A stretch of DNA of 46,082 nucleotides from an uncultured Bacteroidales bacterium (GCA_903959905.1 CAJBYO010000016.1:1-46082), one strand, 5' to 3'. Numbered from the stretch's first letter, positions 25,761 through 34,972 are shown. The notes: generated by a model not told the origin, from the sequence alone. Made by a program: numbers and translations.

Positions 25761-26225
25761 TTATTGTTTGTGAATGAACGGAACATTCTGAAGTATTTGC
25801 ATGCGGATGGCCGTCAGAATGTAGTTTTCAATCTGGTAAAACTGGGTGGCCACAAGTCCGTCAGAAATCACTTTCACCTTTCCGTAATAGACGGCGATCA
25901 GGTTATCGGTTTTTTTCTGAAGTTCAATGACTTTTTTTGTCCAGGCATCGGCCTGGGGGCCAGTCATGGTGAGAAACTGGTCGGCGTATTCACTGAGAAG
26001 GGCGATACGCTGTTTGCCAAGTTCCTTACGCTGTGTTTCGTATTCGTCATACAATTTCCAGAAGGCTGCCTTTTGTGTTTCTGAAGGTTTTACAAAATCA
26101 GCAACAACAGCTTTTTTGTCCATGCCGAATGCGGCCTGCAGGAGGTCAACCTCTTCTTTGTTTGATTGCGCCCAGCTAAACGATGCCAGCAGAATTGCTG
26201 AAATGAGTAAGATTGATTTTTTCAT
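25761..26225 (-). CDS. Small secreted helical protein, function unknown
   Basis: It has 154 residues. A signal peptide (MKKSILLISAILLASFSWAQ) is followed by an almost entirely helical, charged mature part (KPSETQKAAFWKLYDEYETQRKELGKQRIALL, DAWTKKVIELQKKTDNLI, ATQFYQIENYILTAIRMQIL). The pattern resembles Spy/CpxP-like periplasmic proteins in style, but the LTxxQ motifs are not evident, so I leave it as hypothetical. A TAACTTTG -7-like box lies at 26256-26263 on the minus strand. Confidence 0.75.
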   Translation of the reverse strand: MKKSILLISAILLASFSWAQSNKEEVDLLQAAFGMDKKAVVADFVKPSETQKAAFWKLYDEYETQRKELGKQRIALLSEYADQFLTMTGPQADAWTKKVIELQKKTDNLIAVYYGKVKVISDGLVATQFYQIENYILTAIRMQILQNVPFIHKQ

Positions 26226-26472
26226 TGAATATACAATTTAAGATTAAACATGCGGCAAAGTTAATTTTTAATTTTAAAAGGATACCTGATGTGCTGGTTC
26301 CGGTTAACCAAATCATGATCATTGAAGTGTATCCGTGTGACTGTTTTTTAGAAACTGAAATACAATGGCTTAAATGTCATGTTGGGGCTTTCATAAGGTG
26401 ATTTGGAAATCTGCGTAAACGGTTTGTAAAGGTTTTGTACAGGTCTTTTCAGCGATATTGCAGGGCATTTTA
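26226..26472. other. Intergenic stretch between divergent genes, nothing recognised
   Basis: The gap runs to 26667. Apart from a -7-like box for the leftward gene (CAAAGTTA at 26256-26263, reverse complement) and the sulfatase promoter, it shows no coding frame, hairpin or repeat that I can support. Confidence 0.6.
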
Positions 26473-26503
26473 TTGCATGAAGCAGAAAATGAAGTTATCT
26501 TTG
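26473..26503 (+). promoter_or_regulatory. Sigma-ABfr-like promoter for the sulfatase gene
   Basis: ATTG (26472-26475) is followed after 20 bp by TATCTTTG (26496-26503). Both boxes and the spacing fit. The leader to the ATG at 26668 would be about 160 nt, unusually long compared with 20-40 nt at other promoters in the window. Confidence 0.6.
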
Positions 26504-26667
26504 CCCTACCTTTATACATTAAGATTGACATTTTAGGCCACTCGCATACAATGGAGTTCACCGGTTGATTTTTAGAATTAACATGTTCTTTTATAATCAG
26601 TACCCTTGAGAATGCAGCAGGACCTCTATTCATAACGTTCATTAAATAACCAAAACAAAAGATTGGT

Positions 26668-28242
26668 ATGAAAACATCAGTCAGATTGCTCTTCACATTT
26701 TTATTCCTCGCTGTTATGTTGCCGGGTAATATTGCCCAGGCACAGGGCAAGAAACCCAATATCATTATTATCTGGGGCGATGACATCGGCCAGACGAATA
26801 TCAGCGCATATTCCATGGGGATTATGGGATACAAAACACCGAATATTGACAGGGTTGCAAAGGCAGGTGTTTTATTTACCGATTATTACGCCGAGCAGAG
26901 TTGCACCGCTGGTCGTGCTGCCTTTATCACGGGACAGTGTGGTTTACGCACGGGTCTAACCAAGGTCGGTGCACCCGGGGCGAGTACAGGACTTCAGGAC
27001 AGGGATGTTACCATCGCCCAGTTATTAAAAGGCCAGGGCTATGCAACTGGTCAGTTCGGAAAAAACCATTTGGGTGACCGTGATGAATTTTTACCAACCA
27101 TGCATGGCTTTGATGAATTCTATGGCAGCCTTTATCACCTGAATGCAGAAGAAGAGCCGGAACAGCGGGATTTTCCAAGTGAAAAGGACATTCCGGGATT
27201 CAGGGCAAAATACGGCCCCCGGGGGATGATACATTCCTTTGCAAATGCTGATGGTACGCAGAAAGTCGAGAACCTTGGCCCGCTTACCAGAAAGCGTATG
27301 GAAACTGTTGACGATGAATTTGCTCAAAGGGGAGCAGCTTTTCTTGAAGAACAGGTTAAGGCGGGCAAGCCGGTATTCCTTTGGGTAAACTTCACCCATA
27401 TGCACTTCCGCACCCATGTTAAACCTGAAAGTTTAGGGCAGTCGGGCCGGTGGATGAGCGAATATGCTGATGCCATGATCGACCATGATAAGAATGTTGG
27501 AACTGTAATGGATATGATCGATAAATTGGGTATTGCCGACAATACAATTATTATGTACGCAACTGATAACGGCCCCCACCAAAACTCATGGCCTGATGCC
27601 GGCACCACTCCGTTCCGCAGCGAAAAAAATACAAACTGGGAAGGCGCTTACCGGGTACCGGCTATGGTTTGCTGGCCCGGACATATTAAACCGGGAACGG
27701 TTTCAAATGACATCATTTCGCACCTCGACTGGATGCCGACATTGCTTGCTGCAGCAGGTGTGCCGGATATAAAAGAAAAATTACTGACCGGATATACTGT
27801 TGGTGGTAAAACTTACAAGGTGCATTTAGATGGTTACAATATGTTGCCTTTACTTACCGGTCAAACTTCGGAAGATCCGCGAAAGGAATTCTTCTACTTT
27901 AATGATGATGCGCAACTAACTGCTCTTCGGTATGATAACTGGAAGGTGGTTTTTATGGAACAAAGAATGCAGGGTACCATGGCTATCTGGGCTGAACCTT
28001 TCGTAACACTCCGGCTGCCAAAACTATTTAACCTTCGTTCTGATCCCTATGAGCGAGCTGATGTTACCTCCAACACCTATTGGGACTGGGTAATAGATCG
28101 CCCCTACTTGTTCATGGCAGCACAACCCTATGTTGGTAAATTTATTGCCACATTCAAGGATTATCCACCCAGTCAGTCCCCTGCTGCATTTAACCTGGAT
28201 GAGGTAATGAAGAAGATGTCGGAAAGTGGAGGCAATGATTAA
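26668..28242 (+). CDS. Arylsulfatase (type I sulfatase), secreted
   Basis: The protein has 524 residues with a signal peptide (about 1-26). The sulfatase fold opens with PNIIIIWGDDIGQTNISAY (metal ligands D38-D39). The formylglycine site is C79 in CTAGR (CxAxR form of the CxPxR motif). GKNHLGDRDEFLPTMHGFDEFYG and ATDNGPHQNSWPDAGTTPFRSEKNTNWEGAYRVP supply the other active-site residues. The Cys must be converted to formylglycine by a maturase, which is not encoded nearby. No SusC/SusD pair or other polysaccharide-utilisation gene adjoins, so the substrate cannot be guessed. The C-terminal part (YFNDDAQLTALRYDNWKVVF) is typical of arylsulfatase A-like members. A strong terminator follows. Confidence 0.93.
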   Translation: MKTSVRLLFTFLFLAVMLPGNIAQAQGKKPNIIIIWGDDIGQTNISAYSMGIMGYKTPNIDRVAKAGVLFTDYYAEQSCTAGRAAFITGQCGLRTGLTKVGAPGASTGLQDRDVTIAQLLKGQGYATGQFGKNHLGDRDEFLPTMHGFDEFYGSLYHLNAEEEPEQRDFPSEKDIPGFRAKYGPRGMIHSFANADGTQKVENLGPLTRKRMETVDDEFAQRGAAFLEEQVKAGKPVFLWVNFTHMHFRTHVKPESLGQSGRWMSEYADAMIDHDKNVGTVMDMIDKLGIADNTIIMYATDNGPHQNSWPDAGTTPFRSEKNTNWEGAYRVPAMVCWPGHIKPGTVSNDIISHLDWMPTLLAAAGVPDIKEKLLTGYTVGGKTYKVHLDGYNMLPLLTGQTSEDPRKEFFYFNDDAQLTALRYDNWKVVFMEQRMQGTMAIWAEPFVTLRLPKLFNLRSDPYERADVTSNTYWDWVIDRPYLFMAAQPYVGKFIATFKDYPPSQSPAAFNLDEVMKKMSESGGND

Positions 28243-28301
28243 ATACTTCAAGGCCTCAGTCAGGTTGAATTTGTGCTGCAGCACCATGCTTATCGTAAAA
28301 C

Positions 28302-28349
28302 ATCAATCCAACGGCCTCCCTTGTTGTGGCCGTTGGATTGATTTTATTT
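28302..28349 (+). terminator. Intrinsic terminator after the sulfatase gene
   Basis: A perfect 15-bp stem pairs ATCAATCCAACGGCC (28302-28316) with GGCCGTTGGATTGAT (28328-28342). The loop is 11 nt and TTTATTT follows. Confidence 0.85.
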
Positions 28350-28398
28350 CACAGGGATAGAATTATATACAACCTATTTTAGAACAGGACATTTCAGA

Positions 28399-30303
28399 AT
28401 GAAAGGAACAAGACTGATTTTATTGTCATTCCTGAGTATTCCTATACTCGTGACGCAATTATATAGTCAAAACGCTGGGGGTATTCCTAAGACTAAAACC
28501 TTCACCATCCTGCACACCAACGACCTCCATTCAAGCTTCATCGGCATGGGCCCGTCGTCGGATTATTCCCCTTTTGAGATTAACAATGATGAAACCAGGG
28601 GCGGGTATGCCAGGCTGGGTGGTTTGATTGCCAGAAAGAAGGCGCTCCATCAAAGCCAGGGCGCTGTTTTGGTGCTGGATGCAGGTGATTACAGCATGGG
28701 CACGCCGTTCGGTGCGGCCACGCGTGAAACAGGATGTGAGTTGCAGATGATGGCCCGCATGGGTTATGATGCCACCACGTTTGGCAACCATGATTTTGAC
28801 CTTGGCCCTGGCGGACTTGCCATGTCAATAAAGGCAGCTGTCGACGCAGGATTTGTGACCCCCGTCATAGCTTCCAATACCAATCTTGATGCCGGGGATT
28901 CCACGCTGTCAGGGCTTCGGAAACTGGCCAGTGACGGACACATTCTGCCCTATAAGGTCGTTGAACGCGACGGAATCCGTTTTGGCATCTTCGGACTGCT
29001 GGGAAAGGAAGCAACGTTTTATACCGGTGGCGCCGGTGCCGTGAAATTCAATGATGCTGTGGAAACTGCCCGGACCATGGTGAAACTCCTTCGCGACAGT
29101 TTAAAGTCGGATGTTGTGATCTGCCTGAGTCATGGAGGGTTGCAGATCGGGGCCGACGGCAGGTTTTCAGCGGGTGATGATGTGCACCTTGCCGAGACCG
29201 TTCCGGGAATTGACATTATCATCGGAGGACACAGTCACACGGCATTAAGAAGTCCGGTTGTAATCAAGTACCGTACGGTTATTTTACAGGCGGGTAAGGA
29301 AGGCCAGAACCTGGGTGAATTGGTGATGACCGTCACCAATGGTAAAACCAGGTATGAGTCATGGAAGCTTAACCCGGTTAACGATGCAGTTAAGGGAGAT
29401 ACAATTATTGCTAATGCAATTGAGCAGTTCAAGCCACTTGTCACAAAAACAGTTTTCAACTCCAGGGGATTTAGCATTGACCAGCCTTTGGCCATCGTAC
29501 CAAAGGACCTGCCAAACACATATACCAATATTGCTGCGGGTACCATCCTGGCAAACCTGGTAACTGATGCGTTCAGATCGGTTACTCATGCAGACATTGG
29601 TTTCACCGCCAACGGAATGTTGCGTGCCCCTTTAAAACGCGGAAAAACAGGCGTTCAGACTGTATACGATATTTTCGCCATTGCTCCGCTGGGCGCGGGA
29701 ATTGTTGATCCCACGGCGGGCAGTGCGCTGGTTACGGCATATTTCACCGGCAGGGAACTTAAAAATATCCTTGAATTCCTGTTGGTGGATAACCCTTCAC
29801 ATCCCGGTGAGTATTTCCCAAGATGCTCAGGCCTGAAATTCACTTACGACACCGCGCGCCCCAAATATGATGTGGTCACAGGAATTGAACTGGGTGAGTT
29901 TTCAAAAGGATATAAAACCATCGATATCAGCGGTACTGAAGGGAAATTGTACAGTTTAACGTGTCCTTTGTACCTGGGAATGATCATTGTGGCCATCCCG
30001 GGTTATACCAAAGGATTGCTGACACTTCAACCGAAAAATGCTCTGGGGATACCTTTGAAATCAAAAGTTGAAGCACTTGCACTGCCAGATGTTAACCTGG
30101 CAGAAATGCTGCCACCCGCGGGAATTAAGTTGGATAATCAGGGTGCTGTTTTGAGGACCAATTCAGTAACAGAGGTCAAGGAATGGCAGGCCATTATGGA
30201 TTACATGCATAAACTGCCGGTAGTGAAAGGCTCACAATTGCCTGTTATTCCTGTGGATGAGCGCGCTGTTGAGGTACGCTATGTCCTTGCCGGATCGAAA
30301 TGA
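28399..30303 (+). CDS. Secreted bifunctional metallophosphatase / 5'-nucleotidase
   Basis: The protein has 634 residues with a signal peptide (about 1-24). The N-terminal calcineurin-like phosphoesterase has the metal ligands in LHTNDLHSSF (D42, H44), VLDAGDYSMGTPF, FGNHDFDLGPGG and IGGHSHTAL. The C-terminal 5'-nucleotidase domain (about 360-580) shows NLVTDAFRSVTHADIGFTANGMLR and the substrate-stacking region DIFAIAPLGAGIVDP. UshA-type enzymes hydrolyse nucleotides or UDP-sugars in the periplasm. It is monocistronic between a terminator and a converging gene (gap 4 bp). Confidence 0.93.
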   Translation: MKGTRLILLSFLSIPILVTQLYSQNAGGIPKTKTFTILHTNDLHSSFIGMGPSSDYSPFEINNDETRGGYARLGGLIARKKALHQSQGAVLVLDAGDYSMGTPFGAATRETGCELQMMARMGYDATTFGNHDFDLGPGGLAMSIKAAVDAGFVTPVIASNTNLDAGDSTLSGLRKLASDGHILPYKVVERDGIRFGIFGLLGKEATFYTGGAGAVKFNDAVETARTMVKLLRDSLKSDVVICLSHGGLQIGADGRFSAGDDVHLAETVPGIDIIIGGHSHTALRSPVVIKYRTVILQAGKEGQNLGELVMTVTNGKTRYESWKLNPVNDAVKGDTIIANAIEQFKPLVTKTVFNSRGFSIDQPLAIVPKDLPNTYTNIAAGTILANLVTDAFRSVTHADIGFTANGMLRAPLKRGKTGVQTVYDIFAIAPLGAGIVDPTAGSALVTAYFTGRELKNILEFLLVDNPSHPGEYFPRCSGLKFTYDTARPKYDVVTGIELGEFSKGYKTIDISGTEGKLYSLTCPLYLGMIIVAIPGYTKGLLTLQPKNALGIPLKSKVEALALPDVNLAEMLPPAGIKLDNQGAVLRTNSVTEVKEWQAIMDYMHKLPVVKGSQLPVIPVDERAVEVRYVLAGSK

Positions 30304-30307
30304 GGTC

Positions 30308-31306
30308 CTATTCCGTCTTTACATCAACCACTTCGTACACGCTTTTTCCATCTTTTTCAATCGGCTGGTAATAGGTGTCACCGACCTGAACATAGGTAAC
30401 ATCACCCAGTTTTACCTCTTTGCCGCCTTCGGGGAGATTCTCCACAACTGAACCGGCTGTTGGAGGGACCACCACGTAACCTTCCGGTTTCTTTTCATAA
30501 TAGGTTCCGCCGTAATAATAGTTGTTGGTGGTTTCGTTGATCACCACCGTTTGGGTTCCGGGTGGCACTGTTGTTACCACTGCTCCTACAGGTGCCTGGA
30601 CAACTGTATACCCGCCGTTGCCTGACGTGTAATATACCCCCTGGTCGTAATGATATTGCTGGTTTGCAACAGTTACAACCACAGCTGTGACTGCCAGCGT
30701 GGTGATAAAGAAGCCCCACGGATGCCACATCGGACCATAATGATACGGCGTATACGGATGATAATGATAAGGATGGTATGCATAGTAACTGTGCCCCCCG
30801 TAAGCATACGGAGGTCTTGGATATGGCCTTGGATTGGCAACCACAACTGTAGTGCGGCTGTTGTTGACGTTGACATTCTTACTGTTGTTGATATTTACGT
30901 TGTTTCCGCTGACATTGGTTTTGTTGCCGGTGGATACGTTTGTTCTGTTACCTCCGTTTACATTTGTCTTGTCTCCCGTTGATACTTTATTGCCGCCGGA
31001 ATTGTTATTCCCCGCATTGCCGCGGTTTGCATCTGTTCCCTGCGACGGCTTTGACCGGTTGTCGCCGGCAGGTCTTGTAGCAGGTTTTGTGGAAGGTTTA
31101 TTGCCGGTTGAGGGTCGCTGGGAGCCCTGGTTGGCGGAGCGATTGCCATTACCGGCAGGTTTTGATGCGGCCGAGCGGTCTTTGCCACCTCCGCCGGAAG
31201 GGCGCTGTCCGCCACGCTGTGCTTCAAGGTTGACAGGGATAATTAGAGCTAAGATACAGACTACAAGTCCTGTTAGCTGAAGTAAATGATTGAATTTCGT
31301 TTTCAT
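30308..31306 (-). CDS. DUF6515 family secreted protein
   Basis: It has 332 residues from the ATG at 31304-31306; a longer frame to 31423 is unlikely since the signal peptide starts here. A signal peptide is followed by a low-complexity Gly/Asn/Ser/Arg-rich region (about 30-150) and a Tyr/His/Pro-rich stretch (YAYHPYHYHPYTPYHYG). Next come a transmembrane-like segment (FFITTLAVTAVVVTVA) and two copies of the DUF6515-type module PVGAVVTTVPPG / TAGSVVENLPEG, with YYYGGTYY and VQVGDTYYQPI. Function is unknown; the composition suggests a surface or cell-wall protein. A TATTTTTG -7 box lies at 31334-31341 on the minus strand. Confidence 0.8.
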   Translation of the reverse strand: MKTKFNHLLQLTGLVVCILALIIPVNLEAQRGGQRPSGGGGKDRSAASKPAGNGNRSANQGSQRPSTGNKPSTKPATRPAGDNRSKPSQGTDANRGNAGNNNSGGNKVSTGDKTNVNGGNRTNVSTGNKTNVSGNNVNINNSKNVNVNNSRTTVVVANPRPYPRPPYAYGGHSYYAYHPYHYHPYTPYHYGPMWHPWGFFITTLAVTAVVVTVANQQYHYDQGVYYTSGNGGYTVVQAPVGAVVTTVPPGTQTVVINETTNNYYYGGTYYEKKPEGYVVVPPTAGSVVENLPEGGKEVKLGDVTYVQVGDTYYQPIEKDGKSVYEVVDVKTE

Positions 31307-31466
31307 AGACAGGGATTTACAGACAATATTATGCAAAAATACATCCAATTCTCTATCATCGGTAATTAATATTTGATTGAACGGAATCATAGCTGTTTGA
31401 GGGACTTTGATGCTAACCTTCAATTCCCGATCCTACGATGGCCACTGATCACAATCATCTTTTTAT

Positions 31467-31652
31467 TACACAGAGGTACACGGAGAAGACACAGAGGTGC
31501 ACAGAGTTTTGGGTCAACATGTGGTTAAGTGAATCATGATCAAAATTTCCCGCGGTTTGATCATTAAACAATTTAACATTATCCTGTTAATACTGACAAG
31601 CATTTTAATCCTCTGTGTCTCTCTGTGTCTTCTCTGTGGCTCTCTGTGTAAC
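31467..31652. repeat. Palindromic repeat of ACAGAGG-type words (copy 3, long loop)
   Basis: The arms 31467-31506 and 31611-31652 are inverted over about 40 bp with a few mismatches and share TTACACAGAGG...GAGAAGACACAGAG with copy 1 at 153-244. Here the arms are separated by about 104 bp of AT-rich sequence without an ORF. The element lies in a 618-bp gene-free interval (31307-31924). The rest of that interval holds short GCTACAAGTTAG-like reiterations at 31708-31752 and nothing else that I recognise. Confidence 0.8.
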
Positions 31653-31924
31653 TATTTGTTTTTCTTTAGCGTACACGAGTATACTGTCTTATAATGCGCT
31701 GAGACGGCTACTTCATAGTTAGCCCATAGCTACAAGTTAGCTACAGGTTAGACGGGCTTCACTAGGGAGACAACTGATTGAATGATACAGGAAGGTTGGA
31801 GAACCAAGGGAGAAAGCATGGAAATGCGTTGTTAAAATAATATATATCAATAGATTAAAGTCATTAAATTTAAATTTGAGTTTGTATTAATTATAAATTC
31901 CGGAGGATGGGTACTTTCCAGGTG

Positions 31925-34261
31925 TTACGAACTGGATAGTTTTGCATTGCCAGAGCGGTTTCTTGTAAAGTTATCGTACAAATCCTGAACCGACTTCTCA
32001 TTCGGATAGCAACTTCTGAGTTTTTCCATGTAGAGCATGGCTTTTCCCCTGTTGTTATGATTTGCGTGAAAAGCGAAAACTGCGTACAGTAGATCATAGT
32101 TGCACGGATCAAGGCCGAGTCCCTTCAGAAATGTCACCTCACATTTCTGTTCCGAACCGGTCATCTGGTAAAGTAATCCCAGATTGTACCATAACCTTGG
32201 ATTCCTGCCTGGTTTGGTTACAGCGGTTTCCAACAGGGCTATAGCTTCCGGGTATTTCTTCTGTTCACCGCAGAGCAGGGCCAGGTAATAATAGCCCTCG
32301 GTCAGATCCGGATGGTTTTTGATCAGATCGTTGAACAGTACCTCTGCAGGATCCAGTCTGCCTTGCTGGTAATATAAAAGGGCCAGGTTCATCTTGGCCG
32401 GGTAAAAAAGATTGTCAAGCGAAATGGCTTTCAGGTAATGTTCCTCGGCCTTTACCGGATCGTTCAGTTTGGCGTAATAGTTGGCCAGGTTGTACCTGCC
32501 CGACGGGAAATCGGCAACATACTCCTGCGACTGGCGGTATTCATCAAGTGCCTTTAGGAATAGCGGGTACAAAATGTCGTTGAAAGCACTTTTTTTATAG
32601 GTAATGAGCCTGTTGGCGGCCTCTGTCCTGACTGATTTCACAGGATCGCTTAGCAGAGGAGAGATGGTCAGGAAAAGTTCGGAGGAGTCGCCTGACAGGT
32701 AATTTTCAACGGCCGTATGACGAATCAGCGCATCCGGATCATTCAGGGCTTTTTTTAACGTTGAGTTTGCATTTGTGCCCGGGAACCCTGAAAGGTATTC
32801 GATGGCGGTGGCACGGATGATCTCCGGGTAGAGGTTGCTGTTGATGATACGGAGAAGGCCGGAATCGGCCCCGGATTTCCCGTCGGCACCATCGGCCAGG
32901 ATGGTGGCGTAATGTGCCTTCTTTCTTTCTCCGTACCATTTGTTAACTGCCTGCAGCGCCCATTGATCGGTTTTGTCATCATGGCAGTTGGTGCAGGCAT
33001 TGGGTGTTCCAAGGCTGATGGAAAGGTCGGGGCGCGGAATGCGCATGCTGTGGTCAAAACGTTTGTCGATTCCCATGTAGTACCGTCCCGGCATGTGACA
33101 GTCACGGCAAGTGTTTCCGTCACCGGGTCCCAGTTTCTGTCCGCGTTTGTTGACAAAGGATGTCCCAGTTTCTCCCCTTGATTTATGCAGGTGATGGTTG
33201 TAAGTATCATACTCATCAGCACGGTGGCACTGGGTGCACAGTGCATTTTCCTCAAATTTGCGTTTCAGGCTGTGGGGATCGTGGCAATCGCCGCAACGCA
33301 CATCTTTCATGTACATTTTGCTCTGGGTGAAGGAGCCGTATTCATAGTCTTCATCCAGGAACTGCCCGTCAATGCTGTACCATGGCCTGACCGGCAGTTG
33401 CGGGATGGCATAGTTCAGGAACCCGGTGTGATTAAAATCGTAAGGGCCGTTTGAACTCCGGCGCGCATGACAGGGGGCACATGATTCCACATACTGCCGG
33501 GAAGGGATTTTACTTGTTTTCACCAGGAGGCCTGTGTTGTTGTCCTGCGGCCTGGCCAACTCAGGCAGTCGCGCCCATTCAATGTGGGAAGAACCCGGAC
33601 CGTGGCAGGCTTCACAGTTCACATTGATGTCCTGCCAGGTGGTGCGGTATGTGTCGGTGGCGATATCGTAGTTCTTATGCAGATTGGTGGAATGACATTC
33701 CGCGCACATGCTGTTCCAGTTCTGGGCCTGGTTGGTCCAGTAAAGCCAGTTGTCGGGTTTAAGGTCTTCAGGTTTGTAAACCATGGCAGCCATCTGGAAC
33801 CACTTCTTCTCCGGGGTGTTCCATGCGATGGGGAGGCATTGGTATTTCCCTTTTTCAAACGGAACAAGGTATTGCTGCAGCGGGCGCACACCAAATGTAT
33901 GCGTAACCTCCAGTTCCATCATCTTCCCGCCGGTGCCCTCTGTGAAAACATAAAATTTGCCGCCACGTTTATAAAATTTTGAGGTTATGCCATTGAATGT
34001 GAACGATGCATTGTTAAAGTCACCAAGCACAGTAGAATCTGATGCCATGCTCATGGCTTTGTCGTGATCCGATCCTTTCCACAGCCTGTATTCTTTCTGG
34101 TGACATTCAATGCAGGCTTGTCCACCGGTAAAGACGGCTGATGGCCCGGGCGCTGAACCATTGTGCCGGTTCAGCAGCAGGGAAACGGGAAAGCTGATCA
34201 CGATCACCACGGTGGCAATGAAACCGGCTAGTCTCCATGATTTCAGTTCGTTGGCTGTCAT
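31925..34261 (-). CDS. Membrane-anchored octaheme cytochrome c with HEAT-like and TPR repeats
   Basis: The protein has 778 residues. An N-terminal helix (about 12-31) anchors it. Eight CxxCH haem sites follow: CIECH (C50), CAECH, CEACH, CAPCH, CGDCH, CTQCH, CRDCH and CTNCH, all in the first 420 residues, with several distal His candidates. Residues about 470-570 look like HEAT repeats (NDPDALIRHTAVENYL, SDPVKSVRTEAANRL) and about 590-760 are TPRs (FYPAKMNLALLYYQQGRLDPAEVLF and the next units). It would pass electrons in the periplasm. Its ATG overlaps the Rieske stop (ATGA), so it belongs to the cytochrome b/Rieske operon and probably takes the electron-acceptor place of cytochrome c1. Multihaem/TPR proteins of this plan exist in Bacteroidota, but the physiological acceptor is unknown. 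Confidence 0.92.
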   Translation of the reverse strand: MTANELKSWRLAGFIATVVIVISFPVSLLLNRHNGSAPGPSAVFTGGQACIECHQKEYRLWKGSDHDKAMSMASDSTVLGDFNNASFTFNGITSKFYKRGGKFYVFTEGTGGKMMELEVTHTFGVRPLQQYLVPFEKGKYQCLPIAWNTPEKKWFQMAAMVYKPEDLKPDNWLYWTNQAQNWNSMCAECHSTNLHKNYDIATDTYRTTWQDINVNCEACHGPGSSHIEWARLPELARPQDNNTGLLVKTSKIPSRQYVESCAPCHARRSSNGPYDFNHTGFLNYAIPQLPVRPWYSIDGQFLDEDYEYGSFTQSKMYMKDVRCGDCHDPHSLKRKFEENALCTQCHRADEYDTYNHHLHKSRGETGTSFVNKRGQKLGPGDGNTCRDCHMPGRYYMGIDKRFDHSMRIPRPDLSISLGTPNACTNCHDDKTDQWALQAVNKWYGERKKAHYATILADGADGKSGADSGLLRIINSNLYPEIIRATAIEYLSGFPGTNANSTLKKALNDPDALIRHTAVENYLSGDSSELFLTISPLLSDPVKSVRTEAANRLITYKKSAFNDILYPLFLKALDEYRQSQEYVADFPSGRYNLANYYAKLNDPVKAEEHYLKAISLDNLFYPAKMNLALLYYQQGRLDPAEVLFNDLIKNHPDLTEGYYYLALLCGEQKKYPEAIALLETAVTKPGRNPRLWYNLGLLYQMTGSEQKCEVTFLKGLGLDPCNYDLLYAVFAFHANHNNRGKAMLYMEKLRSCYPNEKSVQDLYDNFTRNRSGNAKLSSS

Positions 34262-34770
34262 GCGTAGGTGAATTGGTCTTTGCCGGTTGTTTTTCTCTCT
34301 TTCAATGTCCCTATATCCACCTTCACCACTCCTTTTTCAATAAGGACCGGGTAGTAGTCGAGTGCCCTGGATGCCGGGGGATTCAATACTTCTCCACTGA
34401 TATCAAAGGCAGATGAATGGCAAGGGCAGATGAATCTTTTTTTGTTCTCCTCCCAGTTGATGGAGCATCCCAGGTGTGTGCATCTCAATGAGAGTGCTAT
34501 AAACCCGCCATCCTGCTGCCTGGCAAGATAAAAACGTCCGCCCATAAAGGCGCAGACTGAATTTTTGGCAAAGGAATCAACCGGGCCGGCTTCCAGTAAT
34601 TGTTTGGGTGGCGCTGAATTTTTGTTTTTACCGGAGAAAATGAATGAAATGATCATCCCCAGAACTTCAACTGCAGCAAGGATGCCGAGCCCTTTCCAGG
34701 CCAGCCCGAAAAAATCACGGCGTGTGATTACGGGGGTCGGTGGTTCAGGATGCTGTTGGGGGGATTTCAT
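34258..34770 (-). CDS. Rieske 2Fe-2S protein of a cytochrome bc-type complex
   Basis: The protein has 170 residues. A twin-arginine-like N-terminus (VITRRDFFGLAWKGLG, R17-R18) runs into one membrane helix (about 28-46). The 2Fe-2S site is C97-T-H99-L-G-C102 and C115-P-C117-H118, which supplies both Cys/His pairs and the disulfide cysteines of the high-potential bc1/b6f type. It carries electrons from quinol oxidised at the cytochrome b Qo site to the c-type cytochrome. The gene sits between cytochrome b and the octaheme gene. A repeat-filled gap of 202 bp separates it from cytochrome b, while it overlaps the octaheme gene by 4 bp. Confidence 0.95.
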   Translation of the reverse strand: MKSPQQHPEPPTPVITRRDFFGLAWKGLGILAAVEVLGMIISFIFSGKNKNSAPPKQLLEAGPVDSFAKNSVCAFMGGRFYLARQQDGGFIALSLRCTHLGCSINWEENKKRFICPCHSSAFDISGEVLNPPASRALDYYPVLIEKGVVKVDIGTLKERKTTGKDQFTYA

Positions 34771-34799
34771 GGGATGATAGTATTTTAAGGTTTCTGTTT

Positions 34800-34935
34800 C
34801 ACGCAGATTTTCGCGGATTGTTCACGCAGATTTTCGCAGATTATTTCGCAGATTTTCGCTGATAAATAGGTTCATGGTACTCAATGCATAATTTAATCTG
34901 CTATAATCTGCGTTCCTTTTCTGCGAAAATCTGCG
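34800..34935. repeat. GCAGATTTTCGC direct/inverted repeat inside the bc operon
   Basis: The 12-mer GCAGATTTTCGC occurs three times directly (34803-34814, 34826-34837, 34848-34859) and once inverted (34923-34934). Arms 34800-34860 and 34898-34935 can pair. The element fills most of the gap between the cytochrome b stop (34973) and the Rieske start (34770). It is probably transcribed with the operon and could shape RNA stability or expression ratio. Confidence 0.8.
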
Positions 34936-34972
34936 AGAAAAAAAACGCGAAGATCTTTGAGAAATTCATTTT

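Noticed and set aside
26391..26834. 147-codon minus-strand frame running from the sulfatase gene into the upstream gap
   Set aside because: It overlaps the sulfatase start and signal peptide, and its product shows no recognisable pattern.
30308..31306. Phage tail-fibre or adhesin call from the Gly/Asn-rich region
   Set aside because: The C-terminal modules fit DUF6515 and a signal peptide is present; low complexity alone does not support an adhesin.
31653..31924. Possible mobile-element remnant or structured RNA in the gap before the octaheme gene
   Set aside because: Only short GCTAC/GTTAG reiterations were seen; no open frame, terminal repeats or defined fold could be supported.
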